From Symbiodinium kawagutii (Eukaryota; Sar; Dinophyceae; Suessiales; Symbiodiniaceae), in assembly GCA_009767595.1 (NCBI GenBank), contig VSDK01008670.1:11496-75495 (forward strand): 64,000 nt of DNA, in the 5' to 3' direction. The translations under genes and the position numbers were made by a program. The number at the start of each line of letters is the position of its first letter. Positions within the stretch are counted from its first letter, which is position 1. This document shows, one piece after another, positions 1-9,277 of the stretch. Under the pieces are notes generated by a model that was not told the DNA's origin, ran no database searches, and saw only the letters and a list, made by a program, of their open reading frames with translations.

Positions 1-68
1 GGAATAGATCAACCTGGGTCATGGACCACACACCTTGCAACTGAGAACAGGTGATGGGTTCCACCAAG

Positions 69-112
69 GCAACTACTACGATGCGGACCACAAGATCTCC
101 ACGGGTTGCGAG
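69..112 (+). CDS. Module-gene exon 1 (44 nt)
   Basis: After acceptor AAG it reads x|GC then NYYDADHKISTGCE, the second half of a module; with a preceding T the first codon would be Cys. It ends in phase 0 after GAG with a GC donor (gcctga); the TGA just beyond is intronic. The 1,358-bp intron that follows holds two TIR elements (551-657, 911-1036) and CCATTAACC-type low-complexity sequence. Confidence 0.75.
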
Positions 113-550
113 GCCTGATGACGCGTTGAGGAAGTTGTGAAAGTCGAGGGATGTCCAGGGGCAGTTGGGTTTTTTAGATGTGAGTAATCAAAACAAAAGG
201 TTATACCAACCGGTTGTGTGTTTTCAATATCAGCGGGTTCCAAGTCATCAACTCTTAAGTTAGCTGCTAAAACAGGTCCTGACAAACATCCACTGGCTTC
301 ACTTTCAAGGATGGGAGGCGCTGCCATTGTCAACGCTGAAGTTGATCCGAAATGATGTGCGCAGGATCCGCGGATTTCTGGCGACGAGCATCTCCTGTTG
401 GCATGGAAATCACACGATGCTGATCTTTTTCCATGTTGACAAGTGGTATGGGTATGTGCCAAAAAAACACATGATATGACCAACAAGAGGTGCTAATATC
501 ATATTCAAAGTATCATGTGGTACCATGTTGATCTTGATCCATGTTGGCAA

Positions 551-657
551 ATGGTGCTTTCTCAAAATAGGGCTACCCAAAAATCATCCCGTTTGAATCA
601 TTTTTACTAATCGACCAACCATTTTCGGGGATACCCCTTTGAATTGAGACACCGCCA
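551..657. repeat. TIR element, family C (GGTTTCTCAAAATAGGG)
   Basis: Left end gctttctcaaaataggg, right end attgagacaccgcca; internal CCCAAAAATCATCC motif. About 107 bp, non-coding, intron 1. Confidence 0.55.
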
Positions 658-910
658 TTTCATACTTTGGATATGATTTGGGTATGTGCAAAAATAGTGA
701 TGCCCCCAGTCAGCCCATGGTTTCCATTCGTAAACCGATCATTGTTTGTTAACCCATTGGTTACCCTGTGGCTTGGCACAATCATTTTTGGGTGGGGCCC
801 ATTGGTTCCCTGGCACGCACCAAAAAACGATATGATTATCAGTTACCCTATGCCTATGACTTGTTTATTGGTTACCCTATTTTGGCACACTCACATTTCG
901 TCAGATACCC

Positions 911-1036
911 ATATGGCTGTGGGTCAAAACCCTGTACCTCTGATTCCCCTGGCCCTATCATTAACCAGTGTTTTCCCTATAATTTTGTTGCTTACTATCC
1001 ACCCTGATTGATGGTCAATATTGACCCATAGCCATA
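911..1036. repeat. TIR element, family A (ATGGCTATGGGTCAA)
   Basis: Left ATATGGCTGTGGGTCAA, right TTGACCCATAGCCATA; reverse orientation relative to copies at 41.1 and 63.1 kb. About 126 bp, MITE-like, intron 1. A solo end lies near 1,125-1,142. Confidence 0.75.
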
Positions 1037-1470
1037 CAGTTGGTATGTCTCCCCTACAATTGTTTGCTGAATCCCCTATGCTATTATTAACCATTCACCA
1101 GCTATTATTGATGGTTGAGAGCTTGACCCAAAGCCATACATAGCTGGTAAATCCCCTAGTCTTGTTGGTTATTATCCCTGATTATCATCCATCAACCAGC
1201 TAGTTAACCATTGAAAACCTTCCTCTGGCTGTTTTCCCTATTGGTGATTGTCCCCATTAGTTGCTTGGTTAATATTGACCCATCGCCACCCGTTAACCAC
1301 CTATACTTCCTCTGGTTGATCTTGATGGTTCATATTTCCCTACTATTGTTGGTGATTGTCCTCATATTATTGGTTGGTGATGGTTGGTGATGGTCCACCT
1401 ATTAACCACCGATACTTCCTCTGGTTGATCTTGAAGGTTGATCAGCTTCTGCCATGGTGAATCCCCGCAG

Positions 1471-1552
1471 GTGCTCTGTCCCAGCGTGGAGGGAGGCTCT
1501 TGCACGGCCTGCGCGGATGTGTCCACTTGCACCGCAGTGCAATGTGACCTAG
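1471..1552 (+). CDS. Module-gene exon 2 (82 nt)
   Basis: Acceptor cccgcag|G, phase 0. It reads VLCPSVEGGSCTACADVST followed by CTAVQCDL and one base of the next codon, directly continuing the GCE of exon 1 with the expected E-x2-C-P spacing. The donor is GC (gccgcc). The following intron of 1,282 bp is AT-rich, with many short direct repeats around 2,200-2,700. Confidence 0.85.
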
Positions 1553-2834
1553 GCCGCCGCTACGGGGGGTCGCCCTGGTGGGTCAGTGGTGGTGCTTGCA
1601 GTGGCGGCAAAGGAAGCGTTGCTGATGGGTGAATGGATGGTTTAATGATGGGAAATAGTGGTTCATCACGGGAGATGCATGGGCATATGCGACAATTATT
1701 GGCAATGTCGCCTGTTGTGTGGTTGTTTCGTATTTACTTGGTCAAGTGTAGGTTGGGTACTGAACCTATTAATATCTAAGATGTTTTTTGTTCGCTACGC
1801 TGTAGCAGGCTGTAAAGGGTTTGTGCTGCGAGGTTTTCGCGGCATGGTCTGAATCATACACTTTACATGAACCTCTATCTGTAGGAAGCAAAATTATCCT
1901 GTCACACTCCGGCACTACATACTCGATGTGGGATGTGTAACACAAACAAAGAAACAATATCAAAGCCACCATGTTGTTATTCTTTGTAGCATTAGGAATG
2001 ATAAACTAGTGGGGAGGGCTAACATTGACAGAGAAATGATCAAACATACTAGCATAAACAAAAGGGAATATAACGAATGTAGTAATGATCAAACAAAGGT
2101 AACATACACATTTTCTCCCGCACCATCATCAAAGTGATTCACTAGGGTGAAAAGACTATGGTCAGAGTGCAATAACCAAACCATTTGGACCAAGCATCAC
2201 CAACCAGCATAAAGCAGGGTTGATCAACATCAACGGTTTCATTACAATAACATCTACTTCATTCACATTATAGAACATAATGCATCATCATTAATAAATG
2301 CATCACAATGATACATAATGCGAATATATAATAGCAATCATACTTCATTCTGCATCATCAATGGTTCATAATGCAGAATTACTGTACTATGTACCACTGT
2401 GCTAACCAGCATATTATTGTTAATGAAACAACAATTCAATATGTATCTATTGTATCACTGTTATCAGATTGATGGGATCTATCACAGCTATTCTAATGAA
2501 ACATATATAATACTATATCAGAATATTGCATCACAAAGACTGTTAATGAAACACAACTATGTATTTTATCTATTGGATCATAATTATATATGATACTCCA
2601 TATATACTATCAATATGATTCAGTGATACACCATACTTAGTTGTTAGTGATAATGTTGGTTTCTGATTAATATCTACCCGTTGGTTTCATCTATTTTCAT
2701 TTAGGCGGGGTTACACTAATCAGAAACCAACATTACTATAGATAGAAGCACTAGATTGAAATTTCTGATATCAGAAGTATTGGTGCAGCACTGTGCTCGG
2801 TGCCGCATGCCATGCCACCGGCGTTCCTGCACAG

Positions 2835-2921
2835 GGCGTTCCAACGTCGATGGCCTGGCGAGCACGGGCTGCGAAGTGTTGTGCCCGGAGGTGGCGCATG
2901 GCCGCTGCGTGCGCTGTGGAG
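2835..2921 (+). CDS. Module-gene exon 3 (87 nt)
   Basis: Acceptor cacag|GG, completing a Gly codon with exon 2. It reads GRSNVDGLASTGCEVLCPEV then AHGRCVRCG. Donor GT (gtgggg), phase 1. The 1,191-bp intron that follows starts with about 170 bp of GATGGTTAAAT-type repeats (3,000-3,170) and holds a TIR element at 3538-3640. Confidence 0.88.
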
Positions 2922-2999
2922 GTGGGGCACCGGTGGGGCAACGGTGGCAGTGGTGGCAACGGTGCTGGTGGATGGTTGGGGGGTGATCTGGTGGATGAA

Positions 3000-3170
3000 G
3001 GTTAGATGATGGTTAAATGATGGTTAAATGATGTTTAGACGATGGTTAAATGATGGTTAAATGATGGTTAAGTAATAGTTAAAATGATGGTTAGATGATG
3101 GTGGAATGATGGTTAGATGAGGATTTGGTGAGGGTTAGATGAAGGTTAGATGAGGATTTGGTGAGGTTTG
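3000..3170 (+). repeat. GATGGTTAAAT-type tandem low-complexity repeat
   Basis: Imperfect tandem of 9-12 bp units (gatggttaaat, gatgaggatttggtg). Such TGGTTNATG sequence recurs throughout the window. Confidence 0.8.
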
Positions 3171-3537
3171 ATTTGGTGATGTTTAGATGGTGAACGGTGG
3201 TAGTGATGAGTCTTCTGTAATTATTAGACTCATGATGGTTGACAGTGGCTATCGACGGTTGATAAATTGGTATTGGTGATGGTTGAAAGTGTTTGATAAA
3301 GATCACAAACTGGTTTATAATCGCGAATGTTGGTGGATTAACAAGGTTTATGATGGCTTGATTTTGGCTCATAATAGGTGGTTGACGAAACCACCCTTTA
3401 CCGTGGTTGATGGTTGGTGATGATGCAGGTTAATGATGGTTTGTGATGGTGAATAATGAGGATGATGCGAAGGGGATCAAAAGGAATAGTTATTCATGGC
3501 GGAGCACCCAAAGACTCAGCACCAATCGGGGTTCCTG

Positions 3538-3640
3538 TGGTGGTTTCTCAAAATAGGAGGCCCCAAAAAGGGTTGGTTTGTTGCTTCAAATTGTAAATAT
3601 AAAGGATGATTTGGGGTCACCTCGATTTTGAGAAACGCCC
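3538..3640. repeat. TIR element, family C
   Basis: tggtggtttctcaaaatagg ... gattttgagaaacgccca; internal GGATGATTTGGGG. About 103 bp, intron 3. Confidence 0.7.
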
Positions 3641-4112
3641 ATGTATGGTTGCCCGATACATGTACTTGAATGTTCATCGATATGTTTGCATTTTAGAGGC
3701 ATGTATGCTGTAGGTCGTAGATGTATATCAATGTCAATAATTCACAAGTACTTGATAGACGTGTCACAATTTCTGTAACAGATGCATCATGAAATATGTG
3801 GGCAAAGTAGTTGCACATGTATCTGGGCTGAAGCACCATGAGCACAATATTTCAAATAACCTATTTCTGTAATGAACAGGTTGCTTGTTGGCTTGCACTG
3901 CGAGCTAGACCACGAGGCATGTCATCAAATGAGTCCATTAGTAGGTCTGAAGATTTCCTGATAGAATCGTCATCAACCATCATTAGCCACCATTATTAAC
4001 CATCACTACAGATACAATCATCACTAGCCATCGTTATCTCCCAAGTCGACAGGTAGGGGCGCCACCAGTGGTGCCAGTCAATCGTTGTGATATCTTTGGC
4101 ACCTCGGCTGAG

Positions 4113-4214
4113 GTGCCAACAACTGCACGGCGGTACGCTGCGATGAGAACTGGTTCAACTTGGATCATGACCCGATGAATGGTTGCGAAGTGCACTGCCC
4201 AGAAGTCCCCAACG
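4113..4214 (+). CDS. Module-gene exon 4 (102 nt)
   Basis: Acceptor gctgag|G. It reads GANNCTAVRCDENWFNLDHD then PMNGCEVHCPEVPN. Choosing the GT donor at 4215 (gtcact) rather than reading on gives the exact C-P-x2-P-N-G-x-C spacing once joined to exon 5. The exon carries a full DENWF-NGCE core. The following intron is 1,006 bp and contains a repeat-family copy at 4883-4990. Confidence 0.87.
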
Positions 4215-4882
4215 GTCACTCGGTGCTGAGCATCATGCGGAGCATCTATCCGTGGTGAATATAATTCCGGGATGCGGTGAAATGAGTGGTGAAAATGATG
4301 GTCAACACTAGTTAATCTTTACAATCCAGTGACATTATTTCATACTCAACTACTCAAAGATCACCTGTAATCCTTATCTTTACTATTGATGAGTAACAAC
4401 ATTTGAGTAGGTATCATTGATGATTAGGGTAATCTTTGTCAATTGATGTAACATTACTACTCACAGCATTTGGTCCTCAACCCAGTCAGACGGATTTTCT
4501 GCAGGCTTAGCCACCCAGCCCCCAAGCCCTCGGCATCAGCTTCCATGGGCGGTGGCCCAATCATCGGGCGGCTGATGAATGGGAAACTGCTATCAACCAA
4601 GAAGTTTGGTGGCAAATGCTATTGCCATGTCACGATTTTGATCCTTTGTCCACCAGATAATCACCAGTCTTTGCAGCCACTTTGTTGAATCTGATTTAAG
4701 AAGTGATAGCTCACTAACCTTTTGTTGAAGAGATTACTCTCTAACCTTTAGTAGTGGATGTAACTGGTTATTCTTTATTACCCTTGCGTTTTTGTACAAT
4801 GCGCCGTTGGAGCTATGGATACGCAACTGCACTGGACGGCTCTTTGGAGGCGGGTTTGAAAACCAGCAGTACCACTGGTTGT

Positions 4883-4990
4883 TGCTTGGGAGGGAGCGAG
4901 GCCAGGAGCCAGGGGTACCCGCATAGCCTTTTAAAGGGCCTTTCAAGGGGGAGCTAAGGAGCTACCAGGGGGGTTCCAACCAAATGCTAG
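4883..4990. repeat. Dispersed repeat, family F (GGAGGGAGCGAGGCCAGGAG)
   Basis: About 108 bp beginning gcttgggagggagcgaggcc and ending ggttccaaccaaatgctag; related copies at 6503-6601, 35.87-35.96 and 51.30-51.40 kb. Confidence 0.55.
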
Positions 4991-5220
4991 AAAAGGATAG
5001 ATGTTTGAGAAGACATTGTTTGGAGGTGTGATCGAGTGGAATTCACATCATTCCATTCAGCAGTTCTCCAGTTTTGTTGGGAAGGCCTTGTTTCTTTTTG
5101 GGATCCCCTCACAACTGGGACAAAGACCGGCGTGGAAGCGAAGAACGTTATGTGGCTCGAAAGTCGCCAAGCTTAAAGACGTCTATGCGTCGGTGTGTCG
5201 ATGCTGGGAAGCGGCATGAG

Positions 5221-5272
5221 GTGTTTGTTTGGGCTGCAGCAGTGCCACTACCTGTACTTCGGTCAGCTGCAG
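5221..5272 (+). CDS. Module-gene exon 5 (52 nt)
   Basis: Acceptor catgag|G, finishing Gly with exon 4. It reads GVCLGCSSATTCTSVSC and two bases of Arg; the C-x2-C-x5-C-x4-C half-module is complete. GC donor (gcaggt). The following 961-bp intron is AT-rich and otherwise unremarkable. Confidence 0.87.
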
Positions 5273-6233
5273 GCAGGTCCAGGTTGCCAGCAGCTGGCCC
5301 TGGGTTGGTGAAACGGAAGACGTGTCTAGAAACCTCGGGCTTCGCGGGAATTGGGGTTGCTTACACGTGGTTTTGAGGGTGTATCACAGGGGTCAAAAAG
5401 GGTTAGTAAGGTCGAGTAAGATTTGATAGTAAGGGCGAAGACGATTTATTTTCTTTCAACCATACGGTTCTGGGATGATGGCTTCATATGGCTTTGAATT
5501 GACCTGCACATGTTTGAGATGGTGCAATCAACCAACCACACAATCTCGTGTTTTGTGGTTAGTGGGTCACCCTGCTTCATCGGGAAACAGGCTAAACGCG
5601 TATCCACCTCCTATTGTCCACACGTATCCTTGACGATTGTTCGCTTTATACTCTGCTGCTGCTATTGGTGCTTGTTGTCCTGTACGATTGTTGGCAACAC
5701 AATGGATGGTATCTATCATTCCAATCCCTGGTTTCGCTTGCTGTCGTGCTGTTGCGGTCACTCATGGCTGGTGAGTGAAGGTTGAAAACGGCAAGTGCAC
5801 AGTGTTGCTAAGGTTCTATTATATTGAGATTGTATGAATCCATATTATATGATGGTTTTGAATGGTTTTGATTATCAGAAACGAGTGACGATGCATCATT
5901 TTGGTAAGTATTATAATATGGTAATTAACGCATATGATCATGATTATTAGTTCCTCAAAGTGGTAACGATATGATGATCATGATCGTGAGGGATCCCAGC
6001 TATTCCTTTGCTGGATTATTTTTATCACATTCTTACTTCCGATGGTTGGAGATTCCATGGTTGAAGATTCCCAGAATATCACATGGCTGTGAGTCAGTTC
6101 ACCCTGTACCGTGAACGGCTGTTCACCCTGCACTGTTGGGATGAGTCTACTACTACCCATGGCTTTTATATGGTGGTTTGATCCAGCTGGCAATGCATAA
6201 TCCCCAAGTAGCCGACTGCTGGTCGAATCGCAG

Positions 6234-6310
6234 GGCGAACTTCTTCGACATTGACGGAGACAGCTCCAATGGCTGTGAAAGCGGATGCCAAGCATTGCCT
6301 AACGCGCACT
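6234..6310 (+). CDS. Module-gene exon 6 (77 nt)
   Basis: Acceptor tcgcag|G. It reads RANFFDIDGDSSNGCESGCQ then ALPNAH plus T; joined to exon 7 the split codon becomes Cys. GC donor (gctcct). The C-P position is C-Q here. The 704-bp intron that follows holds repeat copies at 6503-6601 and 6764-6872. Confidence 0.87.
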
Positions 6311-6502
6311 GCTCCTCATATGCATAGCAGGGGCTGATCATTTAAGGCATTGACTGGTGGATGATAATTCCACTTAGCGAGTGGTTATAGTAACCATGGA
6401 ACATGGTTAGGTACGGTTAGTGACTACCCCAAGTGGCTTGTAACATTGATGAATAGGTTTATAATCATGGTTACTAACCACTTACTAAGTGAGACGCAAA
6501 CT

Positions 6503-6601
6503 GGCTGTTGGGTGGGAGCGAGCGAGGCCAGCCAGGGGTATGTCCCTTGAGGAGCGAGGTCAGGAGCGGTCCCTAGGAGTGTTGGTTCACCAAATGGTAG
6601 T
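6503..6601. repeat. Dispersed repeat, family F
   Basis: Shares the ggagcgagcgaggccag start and the gttcaccaaatggtagt end with the copy at 4.9 kb; middle diverged. Confidence 0.5.
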
Positions 6602-6763
6602 GACTGGTGGATGAGTTGACGGAACCCCAGCTCACAAGTCATCCGAGTGGAAATGGCTCGGCAAAGTTGGGGTCCCACCATTGGTGTACCCGAAAATCCG
6701 GCAAGAACTGCGGGTCCTGTGAGTTGTTTAGCTAAGGAGTTCCATTTGGTAGTAGAATTATCT

Positions 6764-6872
6764 ACTGGTTGGTGGTTTGATTGACATTCTACTGTATATT
6801 TTCCCTAGTAGTAACAAATGTTTGGTTGGTTGACAAGCATATTTTTCGTAGGGAATGAAACCAACAACCAGT
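6764..6872. repeat. TIR element, family B (ACTGGTTGGTGGTTT)
   Basis: actggttggtggtttgattg ... atgaaaccaacaaccagt with internal TTTTCCCTAGTA and GGTTGGTTGAC motifs. About 109 bp, intron 6. Confidence 0.75.
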
Positions 6873-7014
6873 AACGAACTAACACCTTATTTTGCTATTA
6901 TAACTATGACTATATCTATAACTAACTATTTGCAACTGGTCGTTGTTGCTATCAATGGTCGTGATCTACCGAGCTTGCCCTCGTTGGGGATGCACCACCG
7001 TAGCACTTCCCGAG

Positions 7015-7083
7015 GCTCTGCGTGTTCTGCTTGGGACTCGTGTCAGAACTACACCTGCGACAAGGGGTCCTTTGACCTGGATG
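7015..7083 (+). CDS. Module-gene exon 7 (69 nt)
   Basis: Acceptor cccgag|GC. It reads CSACSAWDSCQNYTCDKGSF then DLD plus G, with GC donor (gccact). The open frame runs on past the donor, but only this donor gives D-G-x3-NGCE after joining exon 8. The 892-bp intron contains GGAAGG and GCTT microsatellites. Confidence 0.82.
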
Positions 7084-7787
7084 GCCACTCAGCAGCAGGG
7101 AGCAGTTGCCATCCATTGTTGACTGCTGAATTGCGCAAGCTGGTGGCTAAGCGTGGTTGAAAACATGATGTTGGTGATTCATGGTGGTTAAGAATATGAC
7201 AACAATAGAGGGATGTTAGTTTTTAATAGTAGCAGGTCGCACAGTCTTGTTTCCCTCTGCACGTGGTTTAGTAGGGAACAAGATGGAACAAGTGATTGCC
7301 ATCGTGGGGAATGCACATATGAATGGTAGCTGGGGACGATCATCTGAGCGGATTCTACCAGAAGAAGTGTCGAATTGGTATTGAAAAGAATGATTATTGG
7401 ATCTTCACAAACAAGTTTTAGCGTTGTCAAGAAAAAGAAAGAAGAGGATCAGCAAAATGCTATTTGTATAGTGGTAGGAAGGAAGGAAGGGAGGAAGAAA
7501 GGGAAGGAAAGAAGCCGATACCCATGTTTTTAGGATAGCTTGTGTACAAGAATCACTGATTTAGCTTGGCTTCATCTTGGAGTACACGCTTCAAATATGC
7601 CGGCGAGAGCTGTACATGGGATGCCCAGTGCAAGTAGTGATGAGTTTTGGTGATAACCTGGTTCAATGGAGAATTACTCACCAGGTTATCACAAGCCACT
7701 GGGCAGTCTTTTCGGTTACTCAATATTGGTTGATTCTGTTGGTTAAGTATGAACTGATTACAAGTGCTGGTCAATGCTTGATGTTGC

Positions 7788-7923
7788 TTGGTTGGTTGCC
7801 TGCTTGGTGTGTTGCTTGCTTGCTTGGTTGCTTGGTTGCTTGGTTGCTTGCTTGGTTGCTTGCTTCCTTGGTTGCTTGCTTGGTTGCTTGCTTGCTTGGT
7901 TGGTTGCTTGGTTGGTTGCTTAG
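7788..7923. repeat. GCTT/GGTT microsatellite
   Basis: About 136 bp of ttggttgcttgcttgc units directly upstream of exon 8. It creates long open frames on both strands (Gln/Lys/Ser-rich on the minus strand) that are not genes. A GGAAGG-type tract lies at 7,474-7,515. Confidence 0.9.
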
Positions 7924-7975
7924 TTCCCAACGCAGACTTCTCAGTATCTCCCCACCGCGGAGCCATGCCTCCGAG

Positions 7976-8056
7976 GCCAAGCAGCAAATGGCTGCGAGGC
8001 CACATGTCCGAAGCTGCCACACGCCCAGTGTACCGAGTGCAGCGATCCGTCCACCT
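7976..8056 (+). CDS. Module-gene exon 8 (81 nt)
   Basis: Acceptor tccgag|GC. It reads GQAANGCEATCPKLPHAQCT then ECSDPST plus T, with GC donor (gctacc). It lies immediately after the GCTT microsatellite. The split codon with exon 9 makes Cys, restoring S-T-C-T-x-x-x-C. The following 588-bp intron holds a TIR element (8127-8232). Confidence 0.87.
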
Positions 8057-8126
8057 GCTACCTGGCTAGCGGCTCCGTGCTAAGGAACACCTCCTGCTGG
8101 TTGGGTGGAAGGCCTGGGGATGCCTG

Positions 8127-8232
8127 GGAATTTCTCAAGTCATAGGGGGACCTCCAGTGACCACCCTTCATTAAGCATTTTTTAGTCATAAGCCAACCAT
8201 AACTTCCGGGTAGCCCGCTTTTGAGAAACCAC
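8127..8232. repeat. TIR element, family C
   Basis: ggaatttctcaagtcatagg ... gcttttgagaaaccacaa, about 106 bp, intron 8. Confidence 0.55.
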
Positions 8233-8644
8233 AATTTGTTTTACTTCTGCAATCCTGTGACTACCTGGCCAGGGTTTGGTATGCTTTGTTGAATTCAACC
8301 GACGCATTTCAGGTTTTACACGCGGAGCCGGGAGCTCTGTGGATCATCATGATTTTGGGCAAGAGACATATTCACCACCAGCAAAACCCGTTTCCAAGAA
8401 GCGGCTTGGAATTCGTTGATACCTTCATGTTCAAGGAACCTTGCTAACGGTAGATCCAGTTCTTAATAAACCACGTCGAGTTTACCTGCTCAATCGCTGG
8501 TGATTTACCCCACACAGCAGCGTGGTTTATTGATGTGGATCCAACAGATCCACCCTCTTCAAGGGGTAGACCGTGTGTGTCACCTGTTCCATGGCTCTTC
8601 AGAACCAGTAGCACCCTGACCTTCGTGAAGGGCCAACGGCCAAG

Positions 8645-8691
8645 GCACTGACTTGGAGTGCGAAGACAACTTCTTCGACAAAGATGGTCTG
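8645..8691 (+). CDS. Module-gene exon 9 (47 nt)
   Basis: Acceptor gccaag|GC. It reads CTDLECEDNFFDKDGL and ends in phase 0 at a GC donor (gccgct). The last exon before the retrotransposon: its module is completed 10,186 bp downstream by exon 10, giving the correct D-G-x3-N-G-C-E spacing. Confidence 0.82.
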
Positions 8692-9277
8692 GCCGCTTCC
8701 CTGCGATCACGGGACGATTCGGTGGATTCAGTTACTGGCTACTAGCGATGAGCTTCGCCGGATCCAGGATATCCCGCCGACAAAAAGGGGATGCTACCAG
8801 GAGTGTTCCAAACCAATGCCAGACTGAAGCAACTCCCCAACACACAAGAAATCCCTCCCAAATTGTTGCGATTTCGTGGTAAACATAGGTACTTCCTTGG
8901 GCTTCAACCTGAGCGGCATGGTACTAGAAGGAGGCATACCTTCGTGTATGATGCGTTCTGAAAGAAGCAAAAGCTGTAGGAAATTAATCTCCGTCCCTGC
9001 CACTGATTGCAGATAGTACCAAAATTATTGCTGAAGTTTACGCTGCTCTTTTTTTGATTCACCGTACATCTTTATCACCTTGGGCTTTGTCCATAAATGG
9101 AGTACCCCTTAGCTGTTTCGGGTCAAGATCCTGGATAGCTCAGGGCTGGGAGCCCGGGGAGGATCTGCTGGAGGTCCTCGTCCAATTGTGGTGTCCAGTG
9201 ACACCTATCCCGTTTGCTTGTGCTGATCGCTGTCATAGCTGATTTTGCATTGGTTCGGTGCATCCTAGTGGCCAGAC

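Noticed and set aside
7553-8083. Open frames of 155-168 codons on both strands
   Set aside because: They are produced by the GCTT/GGTT microsatellite; composition is repetitive (Gln/Lys/Ser or Leu/Cys/Trp) and a real exon of the module gene overlaps in another frame.
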